Positions 1 to 4,600 of a stretch of 5,056 bases of DNA are shown one piece after another. Numbering within the stretch: position 1 is the stretch's first letter; each line of letters starts with the position of its first letter. A model generated the notes under the pieces. That model saw only the letters and a list, made by a program, of their open reading frames with translations, searched no databases and was not told where the DNA came from. A program made the translations under genes and the position numbers. The DNA is from an uncultured Anaerolineales bacterium (GTDB lineage Bacteria > Chloroflexota > Anaerolineae > Anaerolineales > UBA11657), in assembly GCA_913040765.1 (NCBI GenBank), contig CAJWIA010000124.1, forward strand, positions 1-5,056, given 5' to 3'.

Positions 1-92
1 ACTGCAATGGTTGATTTACCAACACCACCTTTACCCGACGCAATGGCTACGGTGTGCGTAAATTGTGGTTTATTGCTTTCTTGATGATTCAA
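1..92 (-). CDS. mrp: Mrp/NBP35 (ApbC)-family P-loop ATPase, N-terminal fragment
   Basis: Only the first 30 codons plus two bases are present; the gene continues beyond position 1. The fragment reads into a deviant Walker A motif, ASGKGGVGKST, with GKGGVGKS at residues 20-27. This motif is typical of the Mrp/NBP35/ApbC branch of the SIMIBI (MinD-like) ATPases. Family members bind and transfer [4Fe-4S] clusters in the cytoplasm. The start is well fixed: an in-frame TGA lies at 98-96, and TTG at 92-90 is the only usual start codon between it and the P-loop. An AAGGAG ribosome site at 104-99 sits 6 nt upstream. There is no room for the N-terminal MIP18/DUF59 domain found in some Mrp proteins, so this is the short form. 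It lies 42 nt downstream of the 109-residue Cys-rich gene on the same strand and is probably cotranscribed with it. MinD or ParA relatives are possible from the P-loop alone, but the GKGGVGKS context and the Fe-S neighbourhood favour Mrp. Confidence 0.85.
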   Translation of the reverse strand, partial: MNHQESNKPQFTHTVAIASGKGGVGKSTIA

Positions 93-98
93 GCATCA

Positions 99-104
99 CT
101 CCTT
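99..104 (-). promoter_or_regulatory. Ribosome binding site AAGGAG for the mrp TTG start
   Basis: AAGGAG on the minus strand lies 6 nt before TTG (92-90). It decides this non-ATG start, because the only ATG nearby is in another frame and the in-frame codon just upstream is a TGA stop. Confidence 0.75.
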
Positions 105-134
105 GGTCACAAATGTCTACCCAGTATATTATCC

Positions 135-464
135 TCACTTAGACCGCATCTTATCAACGTATATTACTACGTCTTGACGTGCTTTATCAAATCTCTTTAG
201 CAACTCTTCATCACTACCTTTGTAACGACGGATAGTTTGTTGTGCACATGCAGTACATCCCAACCTAGCTCGATGCGAACCTGCATGACAAGTCATACAT
301 CCATTGACTTTCATCATCATCAATGAAAACCCCAGCCCATCTACAGAATCCGGTTCTTGCTCACAAACCATATCCACTAATTCGTCCCAATCTTCACTGC
401 GACCACCCTTTAAGTGCGGGACAACCCGTTCTGGGAACAATAATTCTGCATCCTGTTGATACAT
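135..464 (-). CDS. Conserved-looking Cys/His-rich small protein, possible Zn or Fe-S binder, unknown function
   Basis: This 109-residue protein has no signal peptide or membrane segment, so it should be cytoplasmic. Its core is C56-x2-C59-H60-x3-H64-x5-C70-x2-C73, with one more cysteine at C34. Two CxxC knuckles 14 residues apart suggest a zinc ribbon/treble-clef fold or an Fe-S site. C56-x2-C59-H60 formally matches a c-type haem motif, but a cytoplasmic protein would not receive covalent haem by the usual routes. An acidic N-terminal third (residues 22-41) precedes the metal-site region, and a charged, probably helical tail follows (about 75-109). The ATG at 464-462 has an AGGTG ribosome site at 476-472; the stop is TGA at 137-135. 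The gene lies 186 bp downstream of nuoI and 42 bp upstream of mrp. I do not recognise a named family, although the stretch after C70 (CTACAQQTIRRYKGSDEEL) resembles unnamed proteins I associate with Chloroflexota. A role in Fe-S assembly is inferred from context only. Confidence 0.8.
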   Translation of the reverse strand: MYQQDAELLFPERVVPHLKGGRSEDWDELVDMVCEQEPDSVDGLGFSLMMMKVNGCMTCHAGSHRARLGCTACAQQTIRRYKGSDEELLKRFDKARQDVVIYVDKMRSK

Positions 465-496
465 GATTACACACCTATATTGACATTACAGTAATT

Positions 497-518
497 CACT
501 CAAGAAGTCCACTCAAGA
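497..518 (+). repeat. Direct repeat CACTCAAGA x2, 13-bp period
   Basis: CACTCAAGA occurs at 497-505 and again at 510-518, exactly, separated by AGTC. The pair lies 33-54 bp upstream of the start codon of the 109-residue gene, where an activator or repressor site could sit. It may also be chance; no known regulator site is recognised. Confidence 0.5.
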
Positions 519-585
519 TATCTGTCGAAGTATAAGAAATTATGTGACACAAATTATTTCACTATTCAGTTGCAGATGTTTGAAC

Positions 586-637
586 AATCAACACCATTAA
601 TCAAGGTGATCATAACATGCATCTAATCAACACAATC
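586..637 (+). repeat. 13-bp-phased degenerate repeats with AATCAA core
   Basis: AATCAA hexamers begin at 586, 599 and 625, spacings of 13 and 26 bp. Cut into 13-mers, the first (586-598, AATCAACACCATT) and the fourth (625-637, AATCAACACAATC) match at 11 of 13 positions. The second (599-611) shares the AATCAA core and a downstream AT, and the third (612-624) is poorly matched. The array lies just downstream of nuoI. It could be a protein-binding array or a chance pattern in AT-rich DNA. Confidence 0.4.
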
Positions 638-650
638 ATCCAAAATGGGG

Positions 651-1301
651 CTAATTAGCTTCCGCCGCTGCTTTCTTGGCGGCTTTCTTGGCGGCAGCTG
701 CTGCTTTCTTAGCAGCTTTCTTGGCAATCACCTCAGCACGTGCTGTTTCCTCTGCCAAATAATCGGTAGGACGTATACTAGCATAATATTCAACCGGCTT
801 GTCTAAACGAGCCTTGTCGAAAATATGAGCTTCGGTACGATTATAAGACGCCAATTCATAATCATGATCCATTTTTATAGCGTCAAAAGGACAATACTCC
901 GCACAATAGCCGCAATTCATACAAATATCAATGTCTATATAAAAATTGGTTGGCTCAGGTATAGGACGTCCGGTATCAGGATCAGATGACCTCTCTATCC
1001 AAATACATTGAGGCGGGCATACTTTTGCGCATATACCACAAGATGTACACCGATCAGTAGTACTTCCATCCTCATTATTTTCATACAGCAGAAAAGGTAT
1101 AAACCGAAATTGCTCTGGTACAGGAAGTTTTTCGTCCGGATATTGAACTGTAAACACTCCGCGACCTTCTGTCCCTTGCCGAATATTCATAGAGCTATCG
1201 CTATAATAACGTTGTCCTAGAAACCGCATGTCATCTACAAAAGAATCCACCAGATGCCTGATTGTTACCCCCATACCTTTAAGTATTCCAGTACCGTACA
1301 T
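651..1301 (-). CDS. nuoI: NADH-quinone oxidoreductase subunit I (NuoI), with Lys/Ala-rich C-terminal tail
   Basis: NuoI is the ferredoxin-like (TYKY) subunit of complex I. It carries clusters N6a and N6b, which pass electrons toward N2 in NuoB at the membrane-proximal end of the peripheral arm. The 216-residue protein opens with the family's amphipathic start (MYGTGILKGMGVT). It has two complete 4Fe-4S motifs: C85-x2-C88-x2-C91-x3-C95-P and C127-x2-C130-x2-C133-x3-C137-P. The conserved ELASYNR segment follows at 149-155. The ATG at 1301 has a GGGAG site at 1315-1311 and starts 16 nt after the nuoCD stop, so the genes are cotranscribed. Residues from about 187 to the end are an odd tail of alternating KK and AA blocks, resembling the C-termini of histone H1-like bacterial proteins and not part of the normal NuoI fold. 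The tail is coded by 12-bp repeats of higher GC than the rest. Confidence 0.96.
   Translation of the reverse strand: MYGTGILKGMGVTIRHLVDSFVDDMRFLGQRYYSDSSMNIRQGTEGRGVFTVQYPDEKLPVPEQFRFIPFLLYENNEDGSTTDRCTSCGICAKVCPPQCIWIERSSDPDTGRPIPEPTNFYIDIDICMNCGYCAEYCPFDAIKMDHDYELASYNRTEAHIFDKARLDKPVEYYASIRPTDYLAEETARAEVIAKKAAKKAAAAAKKAAKKAAAEAN
670..726 (+). repeat. 12-bp coding repeats for the AKKA tail of NuoI
   Basis: On the plus strand GCTTTCTTGGCG occurs in perfect tandem at 670-681 and 682-693. After 9 bp, two diverged copies follow at 703-714 (GCTTTCTTAGCA) and 715-726 (GCTTTCTTGGCA). Read on the minus strand, each copy encodes an A-K-K-A block. This looks like growth of the tail by repeat duplication or slippage, so its length may vary between strains. 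Confidence 0.8.
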
Positions 1302-1317
1302 ATGATCAAGCTCCCTA

Positions 1318-3096
1318 TTAACGGTCTACTTCACCCAATACAATATCTATACTACCCAATATAACCACTGCGTCAGCTACCTTATGTCCCTTGCACAACT
1401 CCCCGAGCACGGTCAGATTGACAAATGATGGAGCACGTACATGATAACGGTATGGGTTGGTCTTACCAGTAGAAACTACGTAATAACCTAACTCACCTTT
1501 GGGATTTTCAACACGCCCATAACTTTCACCCGCAGGCACTCGCACATTGTATTGCGGCTTACCAGAAAAAATCTCACCCTCACCAGGTATGTCACGCATA
1601 ACTTGTTGACATATTCTTGTGCTTTCACGCATTTCATCAACACGAATTAGATAACGGTCATACACATCACCATTTGATCTAGTGCAAACATCGAAATCAA
1701 AACGATCATAAATACCATACGAATCGGCAGTGCGCAAATCATATGACACTCCAGAAGCACGTAAAAGTGGTCCTCCAGCACTATAGGCAATTGCTTTTTC
1801 AGGTGGAAGAACTCCGACTCCTATGCATCTGCTACGAACAATTTCATTCTCTGTCAAAAAATGGTCAAGTTCGTCGATAGCTTTTGGCAAACGATTTTCA
1901 ACCAAATCAGTAATAAACTGTACTGTGTCCTCGCCACGTAATTTGTCGGGAAAGTCTCTAGCTAATCCACCAAACCGCATATAATTACACATCATACGAG
2001 ACCCAGCAGTTGCCTCAAACACATCCAATATCAATTCGCGAGCACGTATAGCATACAAAGCAGGAGTTTGAAAAGCACCCAAGTCATTCAAAAGGAAGCC
2101 AATAGCCCACATATGATTTGATATGCGCGTAAGCTCCGCCATCAAAACCCTAATATATTGTGCTCTTTCTGGAACATCAACACCCATCAGCTTCTCAACC
2201 GCTAGAGCATAACCAAAGTTATTACTCATAGAGCACAAATAGTCTAGTCTATCCGTATAAGGCATGTTCTGGAGAAAAGTGTTACGTTCTCCGATCTTCT
2301 CATGGTTGCGATGAAGATAACCCATAACAGGTTGTAAATCAGTAATAGTTTCTCCATCCAAAGCTACAACCATTCGAAAAACACCATGAGTAGAAGGATG
2401 TTGCGGACCTATATTTACTACTATTGAATCCGTATGTAGTGACTTACCATTTGAAGTAGTCTTTTGCAAGCTTTCATAAAGACTGTCATCAGTTTCCGGA
2501 GCCCAATTATTGATATCGAAGCCAGGAGGGTAGTTAACATTTTTTCCATAAGGATTGTCTGCTTCGCTCCGCTTAAAATCGCCACCAGGCCACCGACTAT
2601 CGAACGGCTTGACATCTTCCTCATAATAAGCTTCCTGCCAGTCTTTACGAAGTGGATAACCATGAAAACCATCCCACATTAATATACGTCGCAGATTGGG
2701 ATGACCATCAAAGTGCACCCCATACATATCAAACACCTCTCTTTCTTGAAAATCAGCACCGGGATAAATCGGAACGAGAGTTGGTACTACTGGATTTTCT
2801 CTGTCTAACTGCACTTTAATATTTATACCTTTACCACCAGTAGTCTGATCAGCATGATATACAACCTCAATATGATCCTCATCTATATAGTCCACACCGG
2901 TTACAGAAGAGAGATAATCATATCCTAGCTCATCCTTAAGTACACTCGCGACCTCAGGCAACATATTTGCATTAACTATATATCCTTCATATCCTTCTCT
3001 GGTGTCAGAATTAACTTCTCCATCGAAGCGAGCCACTATAGAATTAGACACTACTTCATTGGCTGGTAGAACAACTGAGCTATCTTTATCTGACAC
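1318..3096 (-). CDS. nuoCD: Fused NADH-quinone oxidoreductase subunit C/D (NuoCD)
   Basis: This 592-residue single frame joins the 30-kDa (NuoC) and 49-kDa (NuoD) subunits of complex I, which hold the peripheral arm to the membrane arm and form most of the quinone pocket. The NuoC part (about 20-155) carries the 30-kDa signature: ERE at 118-120, then [15 protein letters not shown] at 125-139 and PLRKDW at 148-153. A linker (about 155-222) leads into NuoD at GPQHPSTHG (230-238). By alignment from memory to Thermus Nqo4, H237 matches quinone-site His38 and Y286 (in TDRLDY) matches Tyr87. The 49-kDa signature appears as LHRNHEK (261-267), with Asn where Gly or Ala is usual. The protein ends in the classic [12 protein letters not shown]. 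The start is GTG at 3096-3094, with a GAGGA site inside the last codons of nuoB and only 2 nt after its stop, implying translational coupling. No ATG occurs before codon 45, so GTG is favoured. Confidence 0.96.
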   Translation of the reverse strand: MSDKDSSVVLPANEVVSNSIVARFDGEVNSDTREGYEGYIVNANMLPEVASVLKDELGYDYLSSVTGVDYIDEDHIEVVYHADQTTGGKGINIKVQLDRENPVVPTLVPIYPGADFQEREVFDMYGVHFDGHPNLRRILMWDGFHGYPLRKDWQEAYYEEDVKPFDSRWPGGDFKRSEADNPYGKNVNYPPGFDINNWAPETDDSLYESLQKTTSNGKSLHTDSIVVNIGPQHPSTHGVFRMVVALDGETITDLQPVMGYLHRNHEKIGERNTFLQNMPYTDRLDYLCSMSNNFGYALAVEKLMGVDVPERAQYIRVLMAELTRISNHMWAIGFLLNDLGAFQTPALYAIRARELILDVFEATAGSRMMCNYMRFGGLARDFPDKLRGEDTVQFITDLVENRLPKAIDELDHFLTENEIVRSRCIGVGVLPPEKAIAYSAGGPLLRASGVSYDLRTADSYGIYDRFDFDVCTRSNGDVYDRYLIRVDEMRESTRICQQVMRDIPGEGEIFSGKPQYNVRVPAGESYGRVENPKGELGYYVVSTGKTNPYRYHVRAPSFVNLTVLGELCKGHKVADAVVILGSIDIVLGEVDR

Positions 3097-3098
3097 AA

Positions 3099-3740
3099 TT
3101 ATTCCTCGACTGATTCACTATTTTCTTTGACCTGACCAGCTTGTTGAGCTAACAAAGCGTGTTGGCGTGGATCAAATAAATCAGGCCCAAGTACCGGTAC
3201 TGGCACTGCTTCGCTAGTCTCTTGACCATACCATCTTACTGATTTTAATGATTGACCGTCTATTTTTTCTTGCAGTTTTATAAGCCCATGCAACAAAGCT
3301 TGCGGAGTAGGTGGACAACCGGGTACATACACATCTACTGGCACAAATTTATCGATACCAGATACTACATTGTATCCCTCCTTGAAAGGACCACCTCCAC
3401 TTGCACAAGCTCCCATAGCCATAACATATTTGGGCTCAGGCATCTGATTAAATAACCGAACTATCTGAGGAACCATCTTTTTTGTAACTGTACCAGAAAC
3501 TATCATTAAATCGGCCTGGCGTGGAGTAGCTCTAAAAACCTCCATCCCAAAACGGGCTATGTCAAAACGACTAGCTGCTGTACAAATCATTTCAATAGCA
3601 CAACAAGCAAGACCAAAAACCATAGGCCATATAGAGGAACGACGACCCCAATTATATATTTTGTCTAATGATGTGATCGTAACAGCTGATTGCAGCTCAC
3701 TAGGCACCGGTATATCTGGATTAGATAGTTCGTTGTTCAT
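3099..3740 (-). CDS. nuoB: NADH-quinone oxidoreductase subunit B (NuoB)
   Basis: NuoB (PSST/Nqo6) holds cluster N2, the last Fe-S centre before quinone, at the NuoB-NuoCD interface. Numbering from the upstream GTG described below, the N2 ligands are all present: the adjacent pair C50-C51 (LACCAIE), C116 ([10 protein letters not shown]) and C146 (VPGCPPTP). The conserved [17 protein letters not shown] region lies at 67-83. An acidic, Gln-rich tail (about 195-217) extends past the core. Two starts are possible: GTG at 3752-3750 (217 residues) and ATG at 3740-3738 (213 residues). I prefer ATG because the only ribosome site, GGAGGAG at 3758-3752, overlaps the GTG but stands 11 nt before the ATG, somewhat long yet workable. 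It is the first gene of the operon: nuoA, its usual upstream partner, is absent and the DNA upstream is a leader and promoter. Confidence 0.95.
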   Translation of the reverse strand: MNNELSNPDIPVPSELQSAVTITSLDKIYNWGRRSSIWPMVFGLACCAIEMICTAASRFDIARFGMEVFRATPRQADLMIVSGTVTKKMVPQIVRLFNQMPEPKYVMAMGACASGGGPFKEGYNVVSGIDKFVPVDVYVPGCPPTPQALLHGLIKLQEKIDGQSLKSVRWYGQETSEAVPVPVLGPDLFDPRQHALLAQQAGQVKENSESVEE

Positions 3741-3751
3741 CAGTGAAAACA

Positions 3752-3758
3752 CTCCTCC
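3752..3758 (-). promoter_or_regulatory. Ribosome binding site GGAGGAG for nuoB
   Basis: A strong purine-rich GGAGGAG is the only ribosome site upstream of nuoB. Its last G is the first base of the alternative GTG start, so it cannot serve that codon. It lies 11 nt before the ATG at 3740, which decides the chosen start. Confidence 0.65.
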
Positions 3759-3882
3759 ATCTTATTTTACCGTTCATTTTTTTCATTGTGGATTGTTGAA
3801 ACATAAATACCTGCTAACTAACCAAACTGGCAACATAACTATTACAGTAAAGTTCATTAATTACATATTTCACAACCTAGTG

Positions 3883-3911
3883 ATTATATGATTCAGGTAC
3901 TCCTTTGTCAA
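3883..3911 (-). promoter_or_regulatory. Consensus sigma70-type promoter of the nuoB-nuoCD-nuoI operon
   Basis: On the minus strand TTGACA (3911-3906) and TATAAT (3888-3883) are separated by exactly 17 nt (3905-3889), matching the housekeeping consensus at all 12 positions. Transcription should begin near 3876, giving a leader of about 135 nt before the nuoB ATG. Such a perfect promoter suggests high basal expression, or expression held down by a repressor. Confidence 0.85.
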
Positions 3912-3923
3912 GAATTTTTACTG

Positions 3924-3943
3924 TTTGATAGGTTAGCATCAAA
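3924..3943. promoter_or_regulatory. Inverted repeat TTTGAT-N8-ATCAAA between the divergent promoters (possible operator)
   Basis: TTTGAT at 3924-3929 and ATCAAA at 3938-3943 form a perfect 6-bp dyad centred at 3933.5. That is essentially the midpoint between the two -35 boxes (3911 on the minus strand, 3955 on the plus strand). A second pair, AAGAAT (3910-3915) and ATTCTT (3947-3952), flanks it on a nearly shared axis. One dimeric regulator here could control both the nuo operon and the A-type carrier. The half-sites resemble FNR/CRP arms (TTGAT/ATCAA), but the spacer is 8 rather than 4, so I assign no regulator. Confidence 0.45.
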
Positions 3944-3954
3944 ATGATTCTTTA

Positions 3955-3983
3955 TTGACTGCAAAATAGGTTGATGATAAAAT
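3955..3983 (+). promoter_or_regulatory. Sigma70-type promoter of the A-type Fe-S carrier gene
   Basis: TTGACT (3955-3960), a 17-nt spacer and TAAAAT (3978-3983) match the consensus at 10 of 12 positions. Transcription should start near 3990, giving a leader of roughly 65 nt before the ATG at 4054. It is back-to-back with the nuo promoter, with 43 bp between the two -35 boxes. Confidence 0.75.
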
Positions 3984-3987
3984 GTAG

Positions 3988-4005
3988 CAGCTAGTTACTA
4001 AGCTG
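3988..4005 (+). repeat. Imperfect inverted repeat CAGCT-N8-AGCTG at the A-type carrier transcript start
   Basis: CAGCT (3988-3992) and AGCTG (4001-4005) are perfect 5-bp arms around AGTTACTA, which itself adds partial AGT/ACT symmetry. It overlaps the expected transcription start of the A-type carrier gene. It could be an operator or a small 5' hairpin; the arms are short and chance is possible. Confidence 0.35.
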
Positions 4006-4053
4006 AAAATACACAGATCAGTAACAGCGTTATTGTCATCATTGGAGAACAAT

Positions 4054-4488
4054 ATGAGCGCAACATCAGATGTCCAACAAATAGTACCAGAATCACAAAG
4101 CTATAATGATATTAGCCTGACCGAAAAAGCTAGAGAACATCTAACTAAATTGCTTGCCGAACGTAATATACCAGATCATGGTTTGCGTGTGTTTGTCTCA
4201 GGTGGTGGATGCTCTGGTATGCAATACGGTATGGCTATGGAAAGTGAACCGCGTGAATTCGATACTATAGTCGACTCTAATGGTGTCAAGGTGTTCATTG
4301 ATCCTACATCACTTATGTACATGAGTGGTTCCTCAATAGACTATGTAGACAACTTGATGGGTGGCGGCTTTAGTATCGACAACCCACAAGCAGTAGCTAG
4401 TTGTGGATGTGGACACTCATTCCGTACAACCGAAAATTCGCCAGCTAGTCCTTCGGCTTCATCCGGAGGATGCGGTTCCTGCGGTTAG
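4054..4488 (+). CDS. erpA: A-type iron-sulfur carrier (ErpA/IscA/SufA, HesB family) with extra Cys-rich tail
   Basis: A-type carriers accept Fe-S clusters from the assembly scaffold and pass them to apo-enzymes in the cytoplasm. The 144-residue protein has the three hallmark cysteines: C53 in SGGGCSGMQYG, and C117 and C119 in SCGCGHSF. The fold spans about residues 19-125. An N-terminal extension of about 18 residues precedes it. A Ser/Pro/Gly tail follows and ends in GGCGSCG, adding C140 and C143, which normal IscA/ErpA proteins (about 105-120 residues) lack. The ATG at 4054 is preferred because GGAG at 4044-4047 stands 6 nt upstream; the in-frame TTG at 4033 lacks a ribosome site. The gene is transcribed away from nuoB from its own promoter. 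ErpA is the best guess within the family because ErpA serves respiratory enzymes in E. coli, but IscA or SufA cannot be excluded from sequence alone. The family call is firm; the symbol is tentative. Confidence 0.93.
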   Translation: MSATSDVQQIVPESQSYNDISLTEKAREHLTKLLAERNIPDHGLRVFVSGGGCSGMQYGMAMESEPREFDTIVDSNGVKVFIDPTSLMYMSGSSIDYVDNLMGGGFSIDNPQAVASCGCGHSFRTTENSPASPSASSGGCGSCG

Positions 4489-4492
4489 TATA

Positions 4493-4519
4493 TTTAGTCG
4501 AATAGTAGTCGAGACTAAA
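4493..4519. other. Inverted repeat TTTAGTC/GACTAAA just after the A-type carrier stop
   Basis: TTTAGTC (4493-4499) and GACTAAA (4513-4519) are perfect 7-bp arms around a 13-nt loop, starting 4 nt after the TAG. The loop contains another TAGTC (4506-4510) that could pair alternatively with the same right arm. The stem is AT-rich and no U-tract follows on either strand, so it is more likely an RNA 3'-end stabiliser than a classical terminator. Confidence 0.35.
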
Positions 4520-4531
4520 ACACATTCTAAA

Positions 4532-4590
4532 ATAGCTGTAGTTGCCCACGGATTGCCTGTATTTAACTAGCTATATTTAATTTGTATTAG
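4532..4590 (+). terminator. Possible terminator hairpin between the convergent genes
   Basis: ATAGCT-GT-AGTT (4532-4543) can pair with AACTAGCTAT (4565-4574), leaving a 2-nt bulge and a 21-nt loop. The T-rich run ATTTAATTTGTATT follows. Position between two convergent genes fits a transcription stop for the A-type carrier gene. The stem is weak and AT-rich, so this is a candidate only. Confidence 0.35.
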
Positions 4591-4600
4591 ACGCAAAAGA

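Larger units (their letters stand above)
465..650. other. Intergenic gap downstream of nuoI, no gene seen
   Basis: This 186-bp AT-rich stretch has no convincing reading frame. No GC-rich hairpin with a U-tract follows the nuoI stop, so the nuo transcript may run on into the 109-residue gene and mrp. A weak promoter-like pair for those genes can be drawn on the minus strand: TTGAGT at 516-511, 17 nt, TACTGT at 493-488. The -10 is poor and I do not assign it as a feature. The stretch also holds a 9-bp direct repeat and a set of 13-bp-phased AATCAA hexamers, listed separately. Confidence 0.6.

Noticed and set aside
301..302. c-type cytochrome call for the CxxCH in the 109-residue protein
   Set aside because: There is no signal peptide or membrane anchor, and a second CxxC plus nearby His suggest a zinc or Fe-S site instead.
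474..503. Promoter TTGAGT-18-TATAGG before the 109-residue gene
   Set aside because: The -10 overlaps the AGGTG ribosome site and would give an almost leaderless transcript lacking that site.
1008..1220. Plus-strand 70-codon frame inside nuoI
   Set aside because: It is antisense to well-conserved nuoI coding sequence and has no domain or ribosome site.
2421..2672. Frames on both strands inside nuoCD (2421-2672 minus, 2464-2682 plus)
   Set aside because: They fall in the linker between the NuoC and NuoD parts of a continuous frame and show no family resemblance. I also considered a frameshift between nuoC and nuoD, but the nuoCD frame is unbroken.
3721..3786. Minus-strand 21-codon frame (starting [10 protein letters not shown]) overlapping the nuoB start
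   Set aside because: It has no ribosome site and overlaps the nuoB start out of frame; it is likely fortuitous in an A-rich leader.
3559..3891. Plus-strand open frame of 110 codons opposite nuoB and its leader
   Set aside because: It runs antisense across the N-terminal coding region of nuoB and over the nuo promoter, shows no recognisable domain, and is best read as a shadow frame.
3924..3943. Canonical FNR or CRP box
   Set aside because: The arms TTGAT/ATCAA match FNR half-sites, but the spacer is 8 rather than the 4 required, so it is not a standard site for that family.
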